Below are positions 7,886-17,744 of a DNA stretch of 64,000 nucleotides, piece after piece (positions within the stretch are counted from its first letter, which is position 1; each line of letters starts with the position of its first letter). The stretch covers positions 1-64,000 of the forward strand of contig JAAFJL010000002.1 of the NCBI GenBank assembly GCA_013298865.1, read 5' to 3'. This DNA comes from Cytophagales bacterium (lineage in GTDB: Bacteria; Bacteroidota; Bacteroidia; Cytophagales; Spirosomataceae). The notes below the pieces were generated by a model. The model had not been told where the DNA came from. It did not search any database and saw only the letters and a list, made by a program, of their open reading frames with translations. Made by a program: the position numbers and the translations under genes.

Positions 7886-9385
7886 CTAATGTTGATTAGG
7901 ATGCCTATAATCGCCATAAGGTTTTTTAACTGTTCTTTTCAACGGCATTTTCATTCCGTTTGTTTTATCTAACCAGTCAAATAACTGCCCTGCTAATTCT
8001 TTTGTAACACTCTGGTATTCAGGATTTTCTATTAAATTATAAACTTCATCTGGGTCATTTTCAATATTATAAAGCTCGTTTTGGTCCCAAATACCATTGT
8101 AACGAATATATTTGAATTTGTCAGTTCTTACTCCAAAAATGGTAGGTGTCATCGGGAAATCATATTCCCAAAAATATTCATAAAAAATGCGGTCACGCCA
8201 CATTATTTCCTCTCCTTTAACCAAAGGCAGAAAAGAAAAACCTGACATATAATCAGGTTTTTCTAATCCTGCTAATGCTAAAATTGTAGGTGCAATATCA
8301 ATATTTTGAATCATTTTCGTGATTGTTTTTCCACCTTTGAATAGTTTTGGTGAATAGACCAATAACGGTACTTTGACTGATTCTTCATAAAAATGACGTT
8401 TATCAATCAAGCCGTGTTCGCCCCAACTAAAACCATTATCACCCATGTAGATAACCATCGTATTTTGTTCTAAACCATTTTCTTGCAAGTATTTCAAAAC
8501 TGATTCAATACTTTCATCTACTGCTTTCAAAGTTTCGCAATAAGCCTGAACAATCTCTCGAATATCTTGATGCGAATGATAAGGATAGTCAACGCCATGC
8601 CAACTGTACCGCTGTTGTTTCACCCATTCAGGCCATTTCAAATCCTTGTAATCATTGTTCTGAGTCTGAAAATACGTTGGAGGCAAGGCGTATTTTTGGT
8701 TTGCATAAATCCCTTTATGTCGTTTTGCAGGTTCTACTGGGGCATGAACCGCTTTATGCGACAAATACATAAAAAAAGGTTTTTCTTTATTTCGATTTTT
8801 CAACCAACCAATGGCGTGTTCAGTTAATAAATCCGTGATATAGGTTGAATCTTTATACAAAACATTTTTGCCATTAATATTTAAAGACGGATTATAATAT
8901 ACCCCTTGCCCTTTAAAACTCTCCCAATGATCGAAGCCCGGTCTTGGACTATCATCATCGTTACCCATGTGCCATTTCCCAAAAAAAGAAGTTTGATAAC
9001 CAGCTTGTTTCAAATATTGTGGAAAATAGACCAAATTGGGCGGTTCAGGTGCAACATTGTCAATAATTGTATGTACATGAGAGTATTGTCCTGTTAAAAT
9101 AGAAGCTCTACTCGGAGAACAAAGTGAAGTTGTAACAAATGTATTTTTAAAATTGGCACCATCTTTTGCCATCTTGTCCATAGCAGGTGTTTTCAGCCAA
9201 GGGATTTTACCAGTAAAACCCATAAAATCATTGCGATGGTCATCTGTCAAAATGAAAATGACATTCATTTTCTCTTGATTTGCAAGTAATTGCAATCTGG
9301 TAATTTCTTTTCCATTTTGTGCAAATCCAGAACTTAAAGAAATAAGCCCCAAGAAACAAAGAGTGTTTACCTTCATTTTAGTCAA
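7886..9385 (-). CDS. secreted sulfatase (type I FGly)
   Basis: A 499-residue sulfatase with a signal peptide (residues 1-22). Metal-binding D48-D49 lie in VIFILTDDHRNDF. The signature C89-S-P-S-R is intact, and GKWHMGNDDD and YMGDNGFSWGEHG complete the active site. The GDNGxxxGEHG form and the C-terminal pair FKYIRY / ELYNIENDPDE resemble the branch of S1 sulfatases that includes glucosamine-6- and iduronate-type enzymes, but the substrate cannot be called. It differs clearly from the other sulfatase of the locus, so the two probably act on different sulfate positions. It is 20 bases downstream of the GH9 gene. Confidence 0.93.
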   Translation of the reverse strand: MTKMKVNTLCFLGLISLSSGFAQNGKEITRLQLLANQEKMNVIFILTDDHRNDFMGFTGKIPWLKTPAMDKMAKDGANFKNTFVTTSLCSPSRASILTGQYSHVHTIIDNVAPEPPNLVYFPQYLKQAGYQTSFFGKWHMGNDDDSPRPGFDHWESFKGQGVYYNPSLNINGKNVLYKDSTYITDLLTEHAIGWLKNRNKEKPFFMYLSHKAVHAPVEPAKRHKGIYANQKYALPPTYFQTQNNDYKDLKWPEWVKQQRYSWHGVDYPYHSHQDIREIVQAYCETLKAVDESIESVLKYLQENGLEQNTMVIYMGDNGFSWGEHGLIDKRHFYEESVKVPLLVYSPKLFKGGKTITKMIQNIDIAPTILALAGLEKPDYMSGFSFLPLVKGEEIMWRDRIFYEYFWEYDFPMTPTIFGVRTDKFKYIRYNGIWDQNELYNIENDPDEVYNLIENPEYQSVTKELAGQLFDWLDKTNGMKMPLKRTVKKPYGDYRHPNQH

Positions 9386-9405
9386 GTTGTTAATGAAATT
9401 TAATT

Positions 9406-11169
9406 TTAAAATTCATTCTGTAAAGCCTCAATTGCTACCGATAAATAAACCATCGGGGCATTCCAATTGATGCAGATTTCATTGGTTGAATAAGAGCAAC
9501 TTTCATCCAAAAAGCATTCATCTGCTATGTCGGTTGTGTAACCTTTACAACCATCTTTTCGGTCTTGTCTTCCAGAGTTTGTACCTCCTGAAAGTAATCC
9601 AGGAACAGGTTTTTCAATACCATCTGATTCGGAAGGACGATGATGAATGTGCATTATTTGTTTAGAGCCAAAACCTGTCAAAAAACTATATCCAACTGCA
9701 TTTTTACCAAAAAGATAATCCAAATTTGTTAAAGCACCGTTCAAATATTTCTTTTCTTTTGTCAATTTATAGGCTTGTAAAAGGGCAATTCCTTGGTTGC
9801 CAGCATGACCACTACTTCCCCACATGAAATCTTTGGCAGATTTACCCATGACAGTATTATATGCCTGTTTATCAATACCCTTTAATAAATCATCGGCAAA
9901 ATCAAGCACTACTTTTTTCAGTTTTGGAAGGTCTTTTTTTCCTAAATCCGTTAGATTATTTTGGTGTTGAATTAAGGAATAATAACTCATTCGATGAACG
10001 TCTCGCCACGTTTGAAGGTTGGGAGAATAGGTAGGATAAAGCGTTTCAGATTTATAATATTTGTCATTTTTTGTGGCAATATACAACTCAGTAGCCGCCC
10101 AAACCCACTCGTCAGAGGCATTTTTATCATCATACGCTCCTGTGAATACTTGAGGAGTGTATTTTTTATTCATCTCATTTTGGTCGTAAAGTTTATCAGG
10201 ATTTTTTTCTGCCCAAGCCCAAGCCTTTTCAGCCGCAACCAAACACGAATCTGCCAATTTTGGAAATTGCTTTTCAAATTTCTTGAAAACTCGATTTGCC
10301 TGTGCCATTACTGCCGCAAAATCAAGCGTTGCCGTGATAGTTTTTTGAATGAGATAACGCTCTTTGGTAGCTTGGTGAGGCATTAAATTCATGCCGTCAA
10401 ATTGAGGATTTGTTAATTTGTGGTAAACACCTCCATCGTTTGGGTCTTGCATTGTAAGCATCCAACGCAAATTCCAAAGAGCTTCATCTAAAAGGTCAGG
10501 AATAGAATTTCCACTTTCAGGAATATTGGCTTCAAATGTTTTGAAATAATCTGGATGATTTTCGTATAACAAAAACAAAGTACCCGTCGAAATGCCAGAA
10601 TTTACAATGTATTTATTGTAGTCTCCTGCATCATACCAACCTTTCGGGGCAGAAATTACGTAGCCTTCTGGACGTTCTTTTGTGGCAGCGGAAGCATGAA
10701 TCATTACTTTATTATCGGGATGTCCAGCGGGGCGTTTGTAGATTCCAGCGTGTTTTTCCAATAATTCGGTGGACATTCTTTGGAAATAATAGCCTTTCAA
10801 TGAAGCAATTGCTGCTTCTCTATGAACCTGTTTTTTTATTTCAAAAGGATAAGAAAATCCTACATTTTGCACATAAACCACAAATGTACCTTCCTTTCTT
10901 AGACCAGAAAAATCAGCAATTTGAGTGGTTTTTTGAGAGATAGAATTGATGCGTTGAGGTGATAATTTTCCTTTAAAAATCGTATCTCTTTTGCTTTCGG
11001 ATAAAACATAAAATAGTTCTTTTTTATCGCCCAAAACAACCGCTTCTTTATTGGCATTTGGATAAAAACCGATTTGGTTTAGGCGGATATTTTCTGATAC
11101 ATTTTGGGGGTAGATTTGATTACCAAAACATAAAAAGGTTATCACGAAAAGAATAGCTTTATTTTTCAT
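9406..11169 (-). CDS. GH9 endoglucanase-like glycoside hydrolase with N-terminal CelD Ig domain
   Basis: 587 residues. The start is placed at MKNKAILFVITFLCF, which gives a proper signal peptide; an in-frame ATG 27 bases upstream only adds a polar tail. An Ig-like CelD_N domain (ENIRLNQIGFYPN...) precedes an (alpha/alpha)6 GH9 barrel. GWYDAGDYNKY holds the catalytic base pair D180/D183. IMHIHHRPSESDG and the final E in STNEICINWNAP form the two C-terminal signatures with the proton donor. The family cuts beta-1,4-glucans and some related glycans by inversion. Here, between sulfatases and a CE7 esterase, it probably provides backbone cleavage of a decorated polymer rather than of plain cellulose. 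Confidence 0.92.
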   Translation of the reverse strand: MKNKAILFVITFLCFGNQIYPQNVSENIRLNQIGFYPNANKEAVVLGDKKELFYVLSESKRDTIFKGKLSPQRINSISQKTTQIADFSGLRKEGTFVVYVQNVGFSYPFEIKKQVHREAAIASLKGYYFQRMSTELLEKHAGIYKRPAGHPDNKVMIHASAATKERPEGYVISAPKGWYDAGDYNKYIVNSGISTGTLFLLYENHPDYFKTFEANIPESGNSIPDLLDEALWNLRWMLTMQDPNDGGVYHKLTNPQFDGMNLMPHQATKERYLIQKTITATLDFAAVMAQANRVFKKFEKQFPKLADSCLVAAEKAWAWAEKNPDKLYDQNEMNKKYTPQVFTGAYDDKNASDEWVWAATELYIATKNDKYYKSETLYPTYSPNLQTWRDVHRMSYYSLIQHQNNLTDLGKKDLPKLKKVVLDFADDLLKGIDKQAYNTVMGKSAKDFMWGSSGHAGNQGIALLQAYKLTKEKKYLNGALTNLDYLFGKNAVGYSFLTGFGSKQIMHIHHRPSESDGIEKPVPGLLSGGTNSGRQDRKDGCKGYTTDIADECFLDESCSYSTNEICINWNAPMVYLSVAIEALQNEF

Positions 11170-11209
11170 AAGTATTTGATTTTCAATATAATACAAAAAT
11201 CACGGAATT

Positions 11210-12472
11210 TTACTCAGGTTTATATTTCACCAAAACCATAAACCCTGGATATTGAATTTCTGTTCCATGCGTCATTTTCCCTCCAACTAAGGGGGTTTTG
11301 CCCGTTTTCAGTCCATTCATTGTGGATAAAAATTCTGGGTGATCATATTCTTTTTTGATGAGATGATAACAATATTTGCACGATTCTCTATCCATCAAAA
11401 GGAAGTCATTAAGATAAACTCCATTCATATAGCCAGGAGACCACGTTACGGCAGCAATCTGGAATTTCTCTACATTTTTAGGATTTCCTTTCACATCAAA
11501 CATCTCAGTATATTCCATCTCACGAGTTGCCCAACGACGTGGTTGGCTAAATGGCTTACATAATTCTACTTTGTAAGGTCGTTTTAAACTAAGATTTTCA
11601 ACTGCTTTGGTCATATAAATCAAACCGTTTTGGTCGGTTATTCTGGCAGCTAATGAGACTGGTTTTGTTTGGTCAGGTATCCACTCTGTGTTCCAGTTGT
11701 ATTCCCCTGCGGTAGCTGTTCCGATGTGATTGACTAATTCGCCACGATGATAATTGTAATGCCATTGGTAGTATTTTCCATCACCTTCGTAGTTGATATT
11801 ATCCATCAAACCAATATACTCAACTTTTGCAATTCGATTGTTCATGGGTACTTTTAAGGTTGTGTTTTCTCCAATAATATCGCCCGATTTGTGGCTTGAA
11901 ATCTCTACGGTATAAGGCAAAACAGAATTTTTGTAGTAAATCCGAACCACCATTCCATACACCATATTTTGAGGCATTCCCCAACGTTGCGTTTTATTAA
12001 TCGTAAATCTAAAACGATTGGCATTTTCACCCGTTTTGAGTTCGGTAAGTGGGATTGGAACGATTGGGTAATAATGATAAAGATATTCTGATTGCGGTTT
12101 TGGAATACTGTCGGCATCGGGAAAAGCTCGCCATTGTCCTTCATTAAATTTTACTGCCAAACCCGTTGAACCATCATGACATAGCATTCTTTCTACCAAG
12201 ATTTCAGCCTTTATAGCATCTTTTAAATCAATATTTTGGGGTAACGTAAACCATCCATCTTTTACAAAACCTTCATTAAAAAGATTATTACCCTTGCGAG
12301 TGGCATCTTCATAAAATCCATCGCCACAAACCCTTACATATTTCTCCTGACCTGGAACTTTGGATTCAGGCGTAGCCCAAGAATATTCTCTAAAAACGTC
12401 GGTGGGTTTGGGTTGGGTGAAAGTTTTTGAAAAAATGAAAATGAGGAGGATTGAGAATAATATTTTTTTCAT
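11210..12472 (-). CDS. secreted protein of unknown function in the polysaccharide locus
   Basis: 420 residues. The start is chosen at MKKILFSILLIFIFSKTF because this gives a signal peptide (cleavage near FTQ); the frame stays open to 12505. The mature part is rich in beta-strand patterns and tryptophan/tyrosine. It looks like two or three beta-sandwich modules: one around residues 60-185 with CHDGSTGLAVKFNEGQWRAF-like carbohydrate-binding character, another around 190-300, and a C-terminal part with the cysteine pair DRESCKYCYH. I recognise no catalytic motif. It may be a glycan-binding protein or a lyase of an uncharacterised family. It is separated from the FG-GAP gene by 159 bases that carry an inverted repeat, and from GH9 by 40. 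Confidence 0.8.
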   Translation of the reverse strand: MKKILFSILLIFIFSKTFTQPKPTDVFREYSWATPESKVPGQEKYVRVCGDGFYEDATRKGNNLFNEGFVKDGWFTLPQNIDLKDAIKAEILVERMLCHDGSTGLAVKFNEGQWRAFPDADSIPKPQSEYLYHYYPIVPIPLTELKTGENANRFRFTINKTQRWGMPQNMVYGMVVRIYYKNSVLPYTVEISSHKSGDIIGENTTLKVPMNNRIAKVEYIGLMDNINYEGDGKYYQWHYNYHRGELVNHIGTATAGEYNWNTEWIPDQTKPVSLAARITDQNGLIYMTKAVENLSLKRPYKVELCKPFSQPRRWATREMEYTEMFDVKGNPKNVEKFQIAAVTWSPGYMNGVYLNDFLLMDRESCKYCYHLIKKEYDHPEFLSTMNGLKTGKTPLVGGKMTHGTEIQYPGFMVLVKYKPE

Positions 12473-12498
12473 GGTTGATAATTTTAGATAATAAGTTA

Positions 12499-12623
12499 AC
12501 CGCAAGGACGCAATGTCGCAAAGAATTTTAGCATCTTCTCTATAGTTATTTCTACTTTCGGAAAGTTATTCAAAAGACATATTGTTGAAAAGATTTGTAC
12601 TCACTTCTTTCCGTCCTTGCGGT
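12499..12623. repeat. inverted repeat with 12-bp perfect arms
   Basis: ACCGCAAGGACG at 12499-12510 and its exact reverse complement CGTCCTTGCGGT at 12612-12623 bracket 101 bases without a gene. The arms resemble the GCAAAGACGCAAAG-type dispersed repeats common between genes in Bacteroidota. It could be a small non-autonomous element or a long-loop transcript hairpin inside the polysaccharide locus. There is no T-run typical of a terminator. Confidence 0.6.
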
Positions 12624-12631
12624 AGAAACTT

Positions 12632-13873
12632 CTACTTCTTTTTCTTGGTCTGATTAATTCTAACCGTATAATTTGGAAAGTCATTGCCATAACCTGGGGC
12701 AGAGAAAATATCAAAATCCCCATCACCTTCAAAATCTGCCACAACGCCATTGTAAATGCCTTTTTCTCCCAATGATTGCTCTTCCCAGTCCAGATTATTA
12801 CCTTTATTCAAGAAAATTCTTACTCTTTTTTGGGTGGGATGCTCTGGAATTTCGCCCGAAACTATATCAAAATCTCCGTCATTATCCATGTCAAAAATTT
12901 GGAGGGTATGGCAGTGGTGATAATCATTGGCAACAATGTGTTCTGTCCATGTATTTGTTTTAACATCACGCTCGTACCACGCAATCGGGTAGCCGTCCAC
13001 GTTGGCTTCTGAGTGCGAGATGAATACCTCCGCTTTTCCGTCTTTGTTAATGTCACGACAGAAAACTTTTGTACCGTTGTGTCTCCATTCCAACACACCT
13101 TTGTACACCTGATTATGCCATTTGTCGTTAATATTACTTACAACCCAATCTTTTCTATTGCCTTTTCCAGGGTTTTTTACCCAATATCCGTTCAAAGCAA
13201 TATCTATATTTTTGTCGCCGTCAATATCTCCAATGTGCATTCCTTCGTGGATATTAGTAATTTTTATCACAAATTTCTCCCATTTATTTTTAGAAACTTG
13301 GTAGTCAATTTCAAGTGCATGATGCCAATACGTAACGGTAGCAACGTCTTTTAAACCATTTCCATCAAAATCAGCGATTTCAACATCTTTGACAAATTCT
13401 GGATTATTGCCTATAAAATGTCTTTCCCATTTGTCCAAATTGACAGCCCCTTTGTTTTCCCACCAATACGTTCTGGCGGTGGTATCTTTACTGGTTTCAT
13501 CACCTTCAAAAGATAGAAAGTCGGTGTCTCCGTCATTGTCCATATCGGCAACCGCCAAATCTCCTGCACCCAATAAATCGTTGTTTTCAATCACGTGTTT
13601 TTCCCAAGTTTTTCCTCCATCTTTGGCTTGATACCACCCTAACCAACCTGGGTTCACGGGTCCATACCCACGTGACTGTTTCAAAACCATGACATCCATC
13701 AAACCATCTTTGTTAATGTCGGCAACAGTTCGTCCCCACCAGCCTTGATAGTTATCTGAAACTACGACCTCATTGAAAGTAACTGCTTTAATTATTTTGT
13801 CAGATTTGTAGGCAACTAAGCCCAATGTAAGGACAGAGATTAGTCCTAAAATTATATTTTTTTGACTTATCAT
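12632..13873 (-). CDS. exported FG-GAP/VCBS repeat beta-propeller protein
   Basis: A 413-residue protein with a hydrophobic N-terminus (about residues 6-22, signal or anchor). It has seven FG-GAP-type calcium loops of the form D-x-D/N-x-D/N-G-x-x-D, for example DINKDGLMDV, DMDNDGDTDF, DFDGNGLKDV, DIDGDKNIDI, DINKDGKAEV, DMDNDGDFDI and DFEGDGDFDI. Seven blades predict an integrin-like beta-propeller. Conserved WWEN and WYERD segments between the blades recur in this family in Bacteroidota and Planctomycetes. It has no catalytic motif I can name; a glycan-binding or lyase-like role is inferred from its place in the locus. A second, related FG-GAP gene lies 29 bases upstream. Confidence 0.88.
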   Translation of the reverse strand: MISQKNIILGLISVLTLGLVAYKSDKIIKAVTFNEVVVSDNYQGWWGRTVADINKDGLMDVMVLKQSRGYGPVNPGWLGWYQAKDGGKTWEKHVIENNDLLGAGDLAVADMDNDGDTDFLSFEGDETSKDTTARTYWWENKGAVNLDKWERHFIGNNPEFVKDVEIADFDGNGLKDVATVTYWHHALEIDYQVSKNKWEKFVIKITNIHEGMHIGDIDGDKNIDIALNGYWVKNPGKGNRKDWVVSNINDKWHNQVYKGVLEWRHNGTKVFCRDINKDGKAEVFISHSEANVDGYPIAWYERDVKTNTWTEHIVANDYHHCHTLQIFDMDNDGDFDIVSGEIPEHPTQKRVRIFLNKGNNLDWEEQSLGEKGIYNGVVADFEGDGDFDIFSAPGYGNDFPNYTVRINQTKKKK

Positions 13874-13902
13874 ATTATTTTAAATTATTGATTATCAGAT
13901 GT

Positions 13903-15114
13903 TTATTTATTTTTCTTAATAATTGCATCATTCCGCCAAATATGCAAATACTTATGATTATCCCAAGCCACCGAAGCCATGTCCAAATCGCCATCTCCGT
14001 CTAAATCAACCAACTGAGTACCTAAATGACTTTCGTGACCATTGTCTAAAACTCTTTGTTTGAAATTGCCTTTCCCATCATTTTCAAAAATTAAAGTTGG
14101 GTAAATTTTCCCTTTATGTTCACCAGTAACTATATCCATGTCACCATCTTGGTCAAGGTCGGCAACGTCTAAGTTATTATTTGAAAAACCTTTAAAATGA
14201 ATTTTCCTTCTCCATTCGCCCGTTTTGCCAGGGTTTTTGAAAGTATAAAGATGAGCGACGGGTTCAAGTCCAGGGTATAATTCTTCCGAAATGGCAATGT
14301 CCATTTTTCCATCTCCATCAAAATCCGCAATTTCTATTCGGTCAATATTATTTACTGTTTTTCCAATGGTCGTTTTCTTCCATTCACCATCAATATTTCC
14401 TACATTTTCATACCAATTTAAGATATTGGGAACATCTCCCTTTTTTGTAGCATCTCCCAAAGCAATATCCAAATCTCCATCTCCGTCAATATCTCCAACG
14501 CCTATACCTTCATCGGAAAAAGATTTTGCGATTCTGGTAAATTTCCAATTTGCTAAAATATGTGGCTCTGTGGGGATTGTAGCTACAAAAAGTCCTGTTT
14601 CAGCCGAAAAAATCAATTCTTCTTTTCCTCCTTTTATTAATTGAAGATGACGAAAACCTTGTCCGTTTACATGGTCGGTTCTTGGTACTTTCCCAATAAT
14701 TCGAGTTGCCCAAGAATTTCCTTTTGCATTGTCGGCTTCAAGCCAGATGATGTTTGGATAAGCCATTCCTACAACATCTGCAAATTCATCTCCGTCAATA
14801 TCGACCATCATACAAGCATCCACATTCAAACCCAAGTCAAATCTTTGCCAGATTCCTTCCATGTTTTTAGCTGGATTCATATAAAAATACCTACCCGAAA
14901 CAATGTCTTTATAACCGTCTTTATTGATGTCCATAAAATCAAGTCCGTAATAACGTAGCCACTCGGGTTGGTCATAATTTCCCCACATCGCACGGCTACT
15001 GTCGGCTTGAATATATTTCCATCTATCTAATAAAAGTATTTTATTTTGAGAAAAGACATCCTGAAACAACAGGATTGAAAAAAGTAGTGGAATTAATTTA
15101 GTTGTTGTTTTCAT
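13903..15114 (-). CDS. secreted FG-GAP/VCBS repeat beta-propeller protein
   Basis: 403 residues. The start is placed at MKTTTKLIPLLFSILLF, which gives a signal peptide ending near VFSQ; the frame extends 36 bases further without improving it. At least six calcium loops are visible (DINKDGYKDI, DIDGDEFADV, DIDGDGDLDI, DFDGDGKMDI, DLDQDGDMDI, DLDGDGDLDM). Together with the degenerate first blade they predict a seven-bladed propeller. It is related to the next gene downstream and probably arose with it by duplication. The pair lies between the SusCD transport genes and the hydrolases, so glycan handling is inferred, not shown. Confidence 0.88.
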   Translation of the reverse strand: MKTTTKLIPLLFSILLFQDVFSQNKILLLDRWKYIQADSSRAMWGNYDQPEWLRYYGLDFMDINKDGYKDIVSGRYFYMNPAKNMEGIWQRFDLGLNVDACMMVDIDGDEFADVVGMAYPNIIWLEADNAKGNSWATRIIGKVPRTDHVNGQGFRHLQLIKGGKEELIFSAETGLFVATIPTEPHILANWKFTRIAKSFSDEGIGVGDIDGDGDLDIALGDATKKGDVPNILNWYENVGNIDGEWKKTTIGKTVNNIDRIEIADFDGDGKMDIAISEELYPGLEPVAHLYTFKNPGKTGEWRRKIHFKGFSNNNLDVADLDQDGDMDIVTGEHKGKIYPTLIFENDGKGNFKQRVLDNGHESHLGTQLVDLDGDGDLDMASVAWDNHKYLHIWRNDAIIKKNK

Positions 15115-15196
15115 GAATGAGTTGAAGTACTTATTAAAATCAAAATACATCCAAATAAAAATACTTTTTACCTAAATTCTAACCTGACCTATTCCT

Positions 15197-16051
15197 TCAA
15201 TACTTTACTGAATTCAAACTCTTTTTTAATTTATTGTATTCTTTTTCTGTAATAATCTGTTTTTCAATAAACCCAATTCTGAAAGTATTAGGCTTTGTCA
15301 TAGAGGGTTTTCCTTTTTTACTTCTACCTAATCCTGCCACCACCATTCCATCGGGCGAGAACTCCATTCCTTCGGGTTTATTACCCAACCAGCCTACTAT
15401 ATCTTCTAATTCGTCAATATCTTTTTGAACAATATAGAATATACGATTAACAGTTTTATCTCCAAAATATTGAAACTTTGTAGGTTCATAAATTGATTGA
15501 TTTTTATAGAAATCGGTTATTTTACCACTCATTACATTAGACGACCCCCAGTATTTATCAGTCAAATTATTCCAATTCCCACCAACTGTACCTTCGTAAA
15601 GTAGCCAATAAAAGTAATCAGGGTCGGTTTTTGTAACATTCCAAACAGCATAGTCTTTATAGAAAGTCCACGTCCATTCCCATAAGCCACTTTTGCTTTT
15701 GGTGGTAATAACGTTATTGGACGTTTTCTCAGAAATAGCTTTGTCGAACCCTGGATGTCCACAACCTCCATCTTCATTACCAAAAACTGCATTAGGTAAT
15801 CCTCGATATTGTCCGCCACCAGATTTTGGATAAGTAGCTACTGAAGAGTCTTTTTTGTAGGAAATCCAGTCTAAACCTTGCTTGTCGATAATACTGGAAA
15901 AACCTCCACCTGCACGGTCAAATAAATACGTAATTGAGGGGGTTGTAATTTTGAAATGTGATCTGTCTTGGTAGTTTATTTCTTCGATTGTTACTTGGGC
16001 TGACAATCCATTGATGACAAAAAAGAATGCAAAGGTTAAGGCTATTTTCAC
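15197..16051 (-). CDS. secreted protein of unknown function (predicted beta-sandwich)
   Basis: A 284-residue protein with a signal peptide (residues 1-18). The mature sequence alternates short strands with aromatic residues. It has a notable loop GGGQYRGLPNAVFGNEDGG and a WEWTWTFYKDYAVWNVTKTD strand pair, which suggests a large beta-sandwich like galactose-mutarotase or PmoA-type domains. That fold match is only an impression. No known catalytic signature is seen. It lies directly after SusD, the position where surface glycan-binding proteins or first-acting enzymes of such loci usually sit. Confidence 0.78.
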   Translation of the reverse strand: MKIALTFAFFFVINGLSAQVTIEEINYQDRSHFKITTPSITYLFDRAGGGFSSIIDKQGLDWISYKKDSSVATYPKSGGGQYRGLPNAVFGNEDGGCGHPGFDKAISEKTSNNVITTKSKSGLWEWTWTFYKDYAVWNVTKTDPDYFYWLLYEGTVGGNWNNLTDKYWGSSNVMSGKITDFYKNQSIYEPTKFQYFGDKTVNRIFYIVQKDIDELEDIVGWLGNKPEGMEFSPDGMVVAGLGRSKKGKPSMTKPNTFRIGFIEKQIITEKEYNKLKKSLNSVKY

Positions 16052-16148
16052 TGTTTTTAAATGTTAAGATTAGAATCTGAGTAAAAGAAATTGTCCAAGC
16101 AGTAACATTTACTACTTGGACGAAAAATTTATCTAAAAAAATTAAACC

Positions 16149-17615
16149 TCACCATCCTTCATTCTGAGTATATCCCCATTGTTTTGCTTCACGGCTCGGA
16201 ATGGCTAACAAAGTCCTAATTTTAGTATAAGCAGAAGGTTGTACCGTCGTTTTTACTTTCTTTTCAGCAATTCCGTGGGCAGTCATAACTTCGACAGCTC
16301 TATCGGTACGAATTAAATCATACCAACGGTGGTTTTCTCCTGCTAACTCAACTTGGCGTTCCTTCTCAATTGCCAAACGAAATGCCTGTTGATTCGGTGT
16401 ATTAGTTGCATTTTTTTCTGGTAATCCTGCCCGTTTACGAACCTGATTCAAAAGCACAAATGCTTGGGCATTTCCGTATGCTTGTTCATTCAAGCATTCA
16501 GCTAACATCAACAGTGCGTCTGCATATCTGTATGTAGGGAAATTAGTAGGGTTCGTTTTAGTTGCTACATCATAAACAATAAATTTTTTCAAATACAGTA
16601 CTCCTTTACGTGTTGCACTTACATCAAGCGAACCAATAGTGACATTTTTTCGTAGGTCATTTGCTTCAAAAGCATTAAATAAATCCGCAGTTGGTTGATT
16701 TAAACCTCCTCTTGGGCTTGAATTTGGAGGCCAAATCGTTGTTCCTGTTCCCCAAGGTGTAAATTGCCCACCAAAACCAAAAGTAATTGCTTGGAGAGCA
16801 TCAGACTGCATTTCAAGGATTGATTCTTTACTATTTTTCTTTAAAGGATCAAAATTATCGGCATAATTGGAGTTTAAAACATACCCTAATTTTGTCAACT
16901 CATTCAACTGTGTAACCGCTTCTGAAAACTTTTTCTGTGTCATATAAACTTTCGACAATAACATTAATGCTGCACCTTTTGTCAATCTTCCAGTTTCGGT
17001 TGCTGTACTTGGTAATTTTGTAATTGCATCCATTACATCAGGAATAATCACAGTTTCATAAGCCTTTAAGAATGGTTCACGCTTGTAAGTTGTTCCTTCG
17101 GTTGGATTAGTAATAACTTTTGTCACAATTGGAACGTCTCCGTACAAACGAACAAGGTTAAAATAATGCCAAGCACGCCAAAACTTTGCTTCTCCTGTAC
17201 GAATATCTTTCGTAATGGGCAACCTAAAGGATACTTTGTCTATATTTTCTAAAGCAAAATTGCAACGGAGGATTCCATCGTAAGAATCCGCCCAGAAACT
17301 GGCAATCAATCCATCATCCGCAGTATTTACCATTTCGTCAAGGGCTTCGGTATTTAGACCTCCTCGGTCATTTGGATTATAATTAAAAGATGTATTGTCG
17401 CTCAAAAATTCTCCGAAATACCAAAGCCTATCATTGTGCATACTTCTGGCTCTTGCATAACAAGCCACCACTGCCTGACTTACTTGGTCTTCGTTTTGTG
17501 GAAAATTATAATACGAATAATTAGTTACGGGGTCAAGATTAAGATAGTCTTTTTTACAACTATTCATTGTCAGTAGCGACCCCAATAAAATGATTTGAAA
17601 GATATATTTTTTCAT
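16149..17615 (-). CDS. SusD/RagB-family surface glycan-binding lipoprotein
   Basis: A 488-residue lipoprotein. The signal peptide ends in a lipobox, TMNSC, with acceptor C20. The RagB/SusD pattern follows: CKKDYLNLDPV, then TPR-like helices (FWRAWHYFNLVRLYGDVP, KGAALMLLSKVYMTQKKF). The C-terminal signature is RYADALLMLAE ... LNQVRKRAGLP ... ERQVELAGENHRWYDLIR. It caps the SusC barrel at the outer membrane and binds the glycan for import. The gene is 129 bases downstream of susC. Length and order are normal. Confidence 0.96.
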   Translation of the reverse strand: MKKYIFQIILLGSLLTMNSCKKDYLNLDPVTNYSYYNFPQNEDQVSQAVVACYARARSMHNDRLWYFGEFLSDNTSFNYNPNDRGGLNTEALDEMVNTADDGLIASFWADSYDGILRCNFALENIDKVSFRLPITKDIRTGEAKFWRAWHYFNLVRLYGDVPIVTKVITNPTEGTTYKREPFLKAYETVIIPDVMDAITKLPSTATETGRLTKGAALMLLSKVYMTQKKFSEAVTQLNELTKLGYVLNSNYADNFDPLKKNSKESILEMQSDALQAITFGFGGQFTPWGTGTTIWPPNSSPRGGLNQPTADLFNAFEANDLRKNVTIGSLDVSATRKGVLYLKKFIVYDVATKTNPTNFPTYRYADALLMLAECLNEQAYGNAQAFVLLNQVRKRAGLPEKNATNTPNQQAFRLAIEKERQVELAGENHRWYDLIRTDRAVEVMTAHGIAEKKVKTTVQPSAYTKIRTLLAIPSREAKQWGYTQNEGW

Positions 17616-17744
17616 GGATTTGTATCGTTTTGAAAATAGATAAAAATATTTGCAGACAAAAAAATTTAATTAATTGACTGTCAATAATTTACGCATATTT
17701 TTTTAAAAATTTTCAACATTTTAAACTTGAAACTTAAAGACTTT

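Noticed and set aside
13013-14958. Several plus-strand frames opposite the FG-GAP genes
   Set aside because: The repeated D-x-D-G codons read in reverse as Ser/Pro-rich open frames. There are no motifs or start signals.
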